NCBI GenBank assembly: GCA_003152795.1
Contig: PMBA01000123.1
Coordinates: 1 to 10,219, forward strand
Length of the DNA: 10,219 nt
Reading direction: 5' to 3'
Source of the DNA: Acidobacteriaceae bacterium
GTDB taxonomy: Bacteria > Acidobacteriota > Terriglobia > Terriglobales > Acidobacteriaceae
Below the pieces are notes generated by a model that saw nothing but the letters and a program-made list of their open reading frames with translations, was not told the DNA's origin and did no database searches. Within the stretch, counting starts at the first letter, position 1. Each line of letters opens with the position of its first letter. Positions 6,244 to 10,219 of the stretch are shown piece by piece. The position numbers and the translations under genes were made by a program.

Positions 6244-6246
6244 AAA

Positions 6247-6252
6247 TGGAGG
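6247..6252 (+). promoter_or_regulatory. Strong ribosome binding site of the phasin gene
   Basis: TGGAGG followed by seven bases and ATG at 6260. This decides the start: the frame stays open upstream to 6236, but that codon lies inside the operator palindrome and has no such site. Confidence 0.8.
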
Positions 6253-6259
6253 TACTAAA

Positions 6260-7183
6260 ATGCCAACGACGGTAGGTCCTCGAAGTCATTCCGGGGAGTC
6301 ATCTTTTGTCAATCTTGTGTCAGGTTGGGCGCAGCAGGGAGTCCAGAGCTTCTTTGCGACGCAACGGATCCTGCTGGATCTGGCGATGCGGCAGAACGCA
6401 AGCCTGATGCACTCTCTGCGGCAACAATTGTCCGATCCGAATCATTCCCCGACTGCCATTCTGAGCGAAGTGGCTGCCGAGAGTGTGTCGAACTTTATTG
6501 AAGGGCAAAAAGTTCTACTTGATCTGGGGCTAAAACAGAACGAAATCCTGATGACCGGCGTGAAGGACCGTGTGGGAGACTGGCCGGCAGCGGAGGCGGT
6601 TACGGACCTGCTGCGGCGCAGCGTGGAAACGTTCATCGGGATGCAGCATGAGTTCCTGAAGATTGCCGGCAAGCAAACCCACACCTGGGTAGAGGCAGCC
6701 AAAGCCGGGAAGCCGTACCAGGGCGAGCAAATGGTGGAACTGGCGCGCGAAGCGATGGAGAACTTCGTGAAAGCCCAGAAACACTTCATGGACGTGATCG
6801 CCGAGGAAACCGCCAAGGCAACTGGCGGCAAGCACACCAATGGCGTCAAGAGAATGAAGAAAACGGAGTTGTCGCAACTGGCGCGGCATGCCACTGAGAC
6901 TTTCATCGAAGCGCAGAGGAAGCTGGTGGATGTAGCCGGGAAGCAGATGAACGCCAACGTGAAAACCGCGGGCAAGACTCTGGAACTGTTGCGGCCATTT
7001 CCGTTCGTGCCGTTAGCAGAGTTGACGCGGGAAGGTGTAAAGAGCTACGTCGACGCCCAAAAAGAGCTGATGGAGGTCATGGTGAAGCCGGGTGGCGAGC
7101 ACAAACCGGCGCACAAGACCGCACACAAGACAGCACATCGGGCGAAACGGTCGCCGAAGAAGCACGCCGTGGCAGCAGCCTAA
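6260..7183 (+). CDS. Phasin-like granule protein with six helical repeats and a basic tail
   Basis: A 307-residue protein that looks like an unusually long phasin, the amphipathic coat of PHA granules. It holds six copies of an approximately 30-residue helical unit of the form F/Y-[IVF]-x-x-Q-[KRH]-x-[LF]-[LMV]. The invariant glutamines are at 35, 83, 129, 173, 219 and 267, spaced 48, 46, 44, 46 and 48 residues. Many units begin with LAREAMENF-like segments. Typical phasins have a single such domain and about 110-200 residues. The C-terminus (about 281-301) is Lys/His/Ala-rich with KPAH-KTAH-KTAH repeats, then RAKRSPKK. This resembles histone H1-like and PhaF-like tails that bind DNA and help share granules between daughter cells. 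No signal peptide or membrane helix is present. A consensus promoter, a PhaR-type operator and a strong ribosome binding site precede it, phaR is divergent, and a hairpin terminator follows. The phasin role is inferred from repeat pattern and context. Confidence 0.82.
   Translation: MPTTVGPRSHSGESSFVNLVSGWAQQGVQSFFATQRILLDLAMRQNASLMHSLRQQLSDPNHSPTAILSEVAAESVSNFIEGQKVLLDLGLKQNEILMTGVKDRVGDWPAAEAVTDLLRRSVETFIGMQHEFLKIAGKQTHTWVEAAKAGKPYQGEQMVELAREAMENFVKAQKHFMDVIAEETAKATGGKHTNGVKRMKKTELSQLARHATETFIEAQRKLVDVAGKQMNANVKTAGKTLELLRPFPFVPLAELTREGVKSYVDAQKELMEVMVKPGGEHKPAHKTAHKTAHRAKRSPKKHAVAAA
7103..7138 (+). repeat. Three 12-base coding repeats, KPAH/KTAH/KTAH
   Basis: Three consecutive 12-base units in frame encode KPAH, KTAH and KTAH within the basic tail of the phasin-like protein. 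Codons differ between units (AAA CCG GCG CAC; AAG ACC GCA CAC; AAG ACA GCA CAT), so this is not a recent perfect duplication: the protein pattern has been kept while the DNA drifted. Confidence 0.7.
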
Positions 7184-7274
7184 AGAGCTGCGGAAGATTG
7201 CAGTCTGCCTGGGAAGAACGACCGCCGGGGTAAGGCCCTGTTTTCTTAGGGATTTACGCGGCTTTGAAGGTAAG

Positions 7275-7327
7275 AGCGCCAACGGGACCTTGAGTACGAC
7301 GAAGGTCCGTTGGCGCTTTCCGTTTTG
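7275..7327 (+). terminator. Hairpin terminator of the phasin gene
   Basis: AGCGCCAACGGGACCTT (7275-7291) pairs with AAGGTCCGTTGGCGCT (7302-7317) around a ten-base loop, with a single bulged G in the left arm. A TTTCCGTTTT stretch follows. The position about 90 bases past the stop codon fits an intrinsic terminator, though the T-run is interrupted. Confidence 0.7.
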
Positions 7328-7599
7328 GTAGTGTGTTGCGTTTCGCAATAGGTCCCAGCGGTGCGATCCCACTCGGTGATCGAGACCGGCGAGGCCGGTA
7401 TCCCTCTGGCCGGGCGGGGACGCCCAGCGCTCCAGCCCCCTATCTGCCGCACTGGACCGCGCGCAGCACTGTTCCGCTCCCCCTCATACCCGCCCAAACG
7501 TTATGGGGTCACAAAGTAGTGTGACCGCGGGTACGGTCCTGTCGGACGCGCGGTGGTGTAGTGATCTGGCATCCCTATCGAGGACCGCGAGGAGATCCG
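7328..7599. other. Noncoding gap with small GC-rich hairpins
   Basis: I see no convincing gene here. The segment 7340-7470 contains short perfect hairpins: ACCGGC/GCCGGT (7385-7399) and GGGCG/CGCCC (7412-7425). They are set in text resembling intergenic GC-rich repeats of acidobacteria. A further 7-bp inverted repeat lies at 7507-7526. Promoter elements of the following gene probably fall here, but I find no clear -35/-10 pair. Confidence 0.4.
7507..7526. repeat. Perfect 7-bp inverted repeat GGTCACA-N6-TGTGACC
   Basis: GGTCACA (7507-7513) and TGTGACC (7520-7526) form a perfect inverted repeat with a six-base centre, about 75 bases upstream of the small membrane protein start. It could be a protein-binding site or a short hairpin. 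It is the inside-out form of a CRP-type site (TGTGA-N6-TCACA), so it should not be read as one. Confidence 0.4.
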
Positions 7600-7986
7600 A
7601 TGGAATTGCGAGAGTGGTCGAAGTCGAATACGGATTATGGCCGGAGGCTTTTACATTCCGGAATCGAGGGAGCGCGTTCTGGTCAAGAAGAATTTCTGGA
7701 CGGAGAATCTCTCACTCCGTTTCTAAGCGAGTCAGTGCGAAGCGCGCTCACTGCGGCGGCCGTTGGAGTATGCGTGGGCGTGTTAGGCAGTTATCCGGGA
7801 TATCGGCAGAAATCGGTTGCGAGGGCGCTGGCATTCGGGTTGCTGGGCGGCGTCCTCGGCTTGGGCGCGGGCGTCGTTTGGGAAAGCCGCCGATTAACGG
7901 CGAGCGTCGCAGGCAGTGCGTTGAAGAACATTGGCAAGGTGCGCGATGAGCGCTGGCTAACCAAACATCCCATCGACTACGCATAG
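7600..7986 (+). CDS. Small hypothetical membrane protein with two helices
   Basis: A 128-residue protein that I do not recognise. A hydrophilic N-terminus (1-44) is followed by two membrane helices, about 47-65 (ALTAAAVGVCVGVLGSY) and about 75-94 (ALAFGLLGGVLGLGAGVVW). The second is glycine-spaced (GLLGGVLGLGAG), a pattern that favours tight helix packing. A short basic/polar C-terminus follows (about 95-128). The two helices are joined by a loop of about ten residues (PGYRQKSVAR) rich in positive charge, which would place it on the cytoplasmic side and both ends outside. ATG 7600 is chosen over the GTG at 7561 because GAGGAG (7589-7594) lies five bases before it. It stands alone between the phasin terminator and adhE, 146 bases before adhE on the same strand. 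No function is proposed. Confidence 0.65.
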   Translation: MELREWSKSNTDYGRRLLHSGIEGARSGQEEFLDGESLTPFLSESVRSALTAAAVGVCVGVLGSYPGYRQKSVARALAFGLLGGVLGLGAGVVWESRRLTASVAGSALKNIGKVRDERWLTKHPIDYA

Positions 7987-8132
7987 AACTAAAGAGACAT
8001 TTCACCGCCATCCGAGTGCGGCAATTGTAGTCAGGAGATCGATCAGAAGATCCGATTGCGAGAACTGAAAGCATAAAGCCAAGAGCGCTCCTACAGGCAA
8101 GAGACTCCGAAGGATAGTTATGGGGGGCAGCG

Positions 8133-10219
8133 ATGATCACGCATGAAGCAGCGCAGGAGCGGATTCCGATCCCGCTGGCTGCGGAGAGTCTAAGTGAAGA
8201 ACGAATTGCCACCCTGGATCGACTAGTCAGTCAAGCCCGAACCGCCGCCGCCGTCTTTACCCAATTCAGTCAGGAGGACGTTGACCGCATTGTGAAGGCG
8301 ATGGTTCTGGCGGGCCTGGAAAACGCTCAATATCTTGCCCGGCTTGCGTTTGAGGAAACCAGGCTGGGAGTGATGGAAGACAAGGTCATCAAGAACATGG
8401 TGGCCACGGAGTTCGTCTACAACTACATAAAGGATAAGCGCACGGTTGGGGTCATTCGCGAATTTCCGGAGCGCGATCTGGTAGAGGTGGCGGAACCGAT
8501 CGGGGTCATCTTCTCGATCACGCCGATTACGAACCCGACTTCCACGGTGCTTTTCAAATGCATCATGGCTATCAAGACGCGCAACGCGGTGATTTTCAGT
8601 CCTCATCCAAGCGCGTGGCGGTGCTGCTCCGAGGCGGTGAGGATCATGTATGAAACCGCGATGAAGCATGGCGCGCCCGAAGGTGTATTCAGCTGCCTGG
8701 AGTCGCACACGCTGCTGGACAACGCCTACCTGATGCGGCACAAAGACGTGGGCCTGATCGACGCCACGGGCGGGCCGGGCGCGGTGAAAGCCGCCTATAG
8801 TTCGGGCAAACCGGCGCTGGGCGTCGGGCCGGGCAACACGCCGGTCTACCTGGAAAAAACGGCGGACCTGAGTACGGCGGTGACGGACATCATCCTCTCC
8901 AAGACTTTCGATAACGGAACGATCTGCGCTTCGGAGCAAACGGCGGTGATCGACGATGAGATTTACGACGTCGTGCTGACGAAATTCGCCGAGTTGGGCA
9001 CGCACATCTGCAACGAAAAAGAGACGGAACTGCTGGCGCGCACGGTGATCGATCCCAAGACCGGGTTCATGCAACCCATGGCGGTCGGGCAGAAGGCTGG
9101 CGATATCGCCCGTCTTGCCGGTATTTCCGTGAAGGCGGGAACCAAACTATTGATTGCGCCGATTCAAGGCGTGGGCCGCGGACATCCTCTGTCGGTGGAG
9201 AAATTGTTCCCCGTGCTGTCGGTCTATCGGGCGAAATCCGTGGATGAGGCGCTGAAGGTATGCGTCGATGTGAATCACGCCGGCGGACTGGGGCATACGG
9301 CGGTGATTTTCTCGCGTAACGAGGAGGTCATCCGAAGGTTCAGCGAGGTGATCAACGCGGGGCGGATCCTGGTGAACTCGCCGGGCTCAGTCGGAGCGGT
9401 GGGCGGCGTTTACAACGATCTGGCGCCTACTTTTTCATTCGGATGCGGCACCGGCGGCGGCAACAGCACCACCGACAACGTAAATATCTATCACTACCTC
9501 AATATCAAGCGAGTGGCTCGGAGGACCCAAGCCCATATGTGGTTCCGAGTTCCCAATCAGATTTATTTCAACATGAACGCGGTGGAGAACATACACCAGT
9601 TTCCATCGCAATCGACCATCATTATTACCAGCCCGGCACTGGAACAATTCGGCCACGTGGATATCGTCCGGCGCTACATTCCCGAGGGGACCCATGTTCA
9701 CGTCTCGGTCATTCCGGATGCGGAACCTGAGGTCAAGGTAGTGATGCAGGGAGTAGAGGCGCTGAATTTCTACAAGGCGGACCAGATCATCGCGCTGGGC
9801 GGCGGGTCGGTGATCGATGCGGCGAAGATCATGAAACTGAAATACGAGTCGCCGGACGCTGACCTGGAAGAACTGACCGTACCGTTTCTGGATCTGCGCA
9901 AGCGCGTGGTCCAGTACCCGACGGAGAAAGTCAACCGGGCGCGGCTGGTTGCCATCTCCACCACCAGCGGAACGGGGAGCGAAGTTACTCCGTTTGCCGT
10001 CCTGACGGACAAGGAACGCGGGCGCAAGGTGACTTTGGCGGACTACTCGCTGACTCCGGATGTAGCGATCGTCGATCCGCAATTTGTAATGTCGATGCCA
10101 AAGGGCCTTACCGCCGATACCGGAATCGACTGCCTGACCCACGCGCTGGAGGCGGCCGTTTCCAGTTTCGCTTCGGCGTACACCGACTGCAATGCGATGC
10201 AGGCGATCCGGATGGTGTT
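8133..10219 (+). CDS. adhE: Bifunctional aldehyde-alcohol dehydrogenase AdhE (3' end outside window)
   Basis: Two-step enzyme that reduces acetyl-CoA to acetaldehyde and then ethanol with NADH, and can run in reverse. The window holds 695 codons of a protein usually near 870-900 residues, without a stop. The N-terminal part (about 15-450) is a CoA-acylating aldehyde dehydrogenase: EPIGVIFSITPITNPTS, GGPGAVKAAYSSGKPALGVG and FDNGTICASEQ, with the catalytic Cys at residue 265. A linker (GGGNSTTDNV, then VARRTQ) leads to the iron-dependent alcohol dehydrogenase from about residue 469 (MWFRVPNQIYF). There, GGGSVID (556-562) binds NAD, TTSGTGSEVTPFAVLTD follows, and Asp666 and His670 in the GIDCLTH segment are two metal ligands. 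The remaining metal histidines lie beyond the edge. ATG 8133 follows a run of six G (8122-8127) at a five-base distance; the ATG at 8120 is out of frame. No frameshift is seen. AdhE enzymes usually form long filaments called spirosomes. Confidence 0.96.
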   Translation, partial: MITHEAAQERIPIPLAAESLSEERIATLDRLVSQARTAAAVFTQFSQEDVDRIVKAMVLAGLENAQYLARLAFEETRLGVMEDKVIKNMVATEFVYNYIKDKRTVGVIREFPERDLVEVAEPIGVIFSITPITNPTSTVLFKCIMAIKTRNAVIFSPHPSAWRCCSEAVRIMYETAMKHGAPEGVFSCLESHTLLDNAYLMRHKDVGLIDATGGPGAVKAAYSSGKPALGVGPGNTPVYLEKTADLSTAVTDIILSKTFDNGTICASEQTAVIDDEIYDVVLTKFAELGTHICNEKETELLARTVIDPKTGFMQPMAVGQKAGDIARLAGISVKAGTKLLIAPIQGVGRGHPLSVEKLFPVLSVYRAKSVDEALKVCVDVNHAGGLGHTAVIFSRNEEVIRRFSEVINAGRILVNSPGSVGAVGGVYNDLAPTFSFGCGTGGGNSTTDNVNIYHYLNIKRVARRTQAHMWFRVPNQIYFNMNAVENIHQFPSQSTIIITSPALEQFGHVDIVRRYIPEGTHVHVSVIPDAEPEVKVVMQGVEALNFYKADQIIALGGGSVIDAAKIMKLKYESPDADLEELTVPFLDLRKRVVQYPTEKVNRARLVAISTTSGTGSEVTPFAVLTDKERGRKVTLADYSLTPDVAIVDPQFVMSMPKGLTADTGIDCLTHALEAAVSSFASAYTDCNAMQAIRMV

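Noticed and set aside
7507..7526. CRP/FNR-type binding site
   Set aside because: The half-sites are in inverted order (TCACA first, TGTGA second) relative to a CRP site, so the match is only superficial.
7987..8132. Rex operator or clear sigma-70 promoter for adhE
   Set aside because: I found no TTGTGAA-N-TTCACAA-like palindrome, and TTG-containing hexamers here lack a -10 partner at a proper distance.
8223..9074. Long minus-strand open frame inside adhE
   Set aside because: It is antisense to the well-conserved aldehyde dehydrogenase domain, and its His/Arg-rich translation is typical of a shadow frame.
9435..10142. Minus-strand open frame opposite the alcohol dehydrogenase domain
   Set aside because: It is antisense to conserved AdhE motifs and lacks family features.

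Overview
The window looks like chromosomal DNA from a soil-type heterotroph, most plausibly an acidobacterium (Acidobacteriota/Terriglobia). The reasons are a moderately GC-rich composition, a sugar kinase fused to a RapZ C-terminal domain, PhaR/phasin genes beside an AdhE, and short GC-rich hairpin repeats between genes of a kind I associate with that phylum. This assignment is inference; there is no rRNA or other marker. I see no tRNA, CRISPR array, insertion sequence or phage gene.

Layout. (1) Positions 1-3434, minus strand: a probable operon read from right to left. It holds an AmgK-like anomeric sugar kinase fused to a RapZ C-terminal domain, a MurU-like sugar-1-phosphate nucleotidyltransferase, and a Uup-type ABC-F ATPase cut by the left edge. 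The first two match the AmgK-MurU cell-wall recycling route, in which MurNAc becomes MurNAc-1-P and then UDP-MurNAc. (2) 3529-4473, plus strand: a divergent gene for a CrtC/AttH-like, lipocalin-type protein of unknown role. (3) 4474-4716: a convergent gap with two perfect back-to-back hairpins and a purine-rich tract. (4) 4717-6134, minus strand: an alpha/beta hydrolase behind a PhaR-type polyhydroxyalkanoate (PHA) regulator. (5) 6135-7327: an intergenic control region with a near-consensus promoter and a perfect match to the PhaR operator, then a phasin-like protein built from six helical repeats with a basic histone-H1-like tail, then a terminator hairpin. (6) 7328-7599: hairpin-rich intergenic DNA. 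(7) 7600-7986: a small two-helix membrane protein. (8) 8133 to the right edge: bifunctional aldehyde-alcohol dehydrogenase AdhE, open at the 3' end.

How the parts fit. The centre is a compact PHA-granule locus: PhaR, its likely operator, the phasin target and a lipase-like hydrolase, although no PHA synthase lies in the window. AdhE next door uses acetyl-CoA, the same precursor pool. The left part is a cell-wall salvage module. Its kinase carries a domain that in Escherichia coli RapZ senses glucosamine-6-phosphate and binds small RNAs, which suggests that salvage and amino-sugar synthesis are sensed or regulated together. This fusion, the six-repeat phasin with its DNA-binding-like tail, and the PhaR operator arrangement are the observations most worth following.
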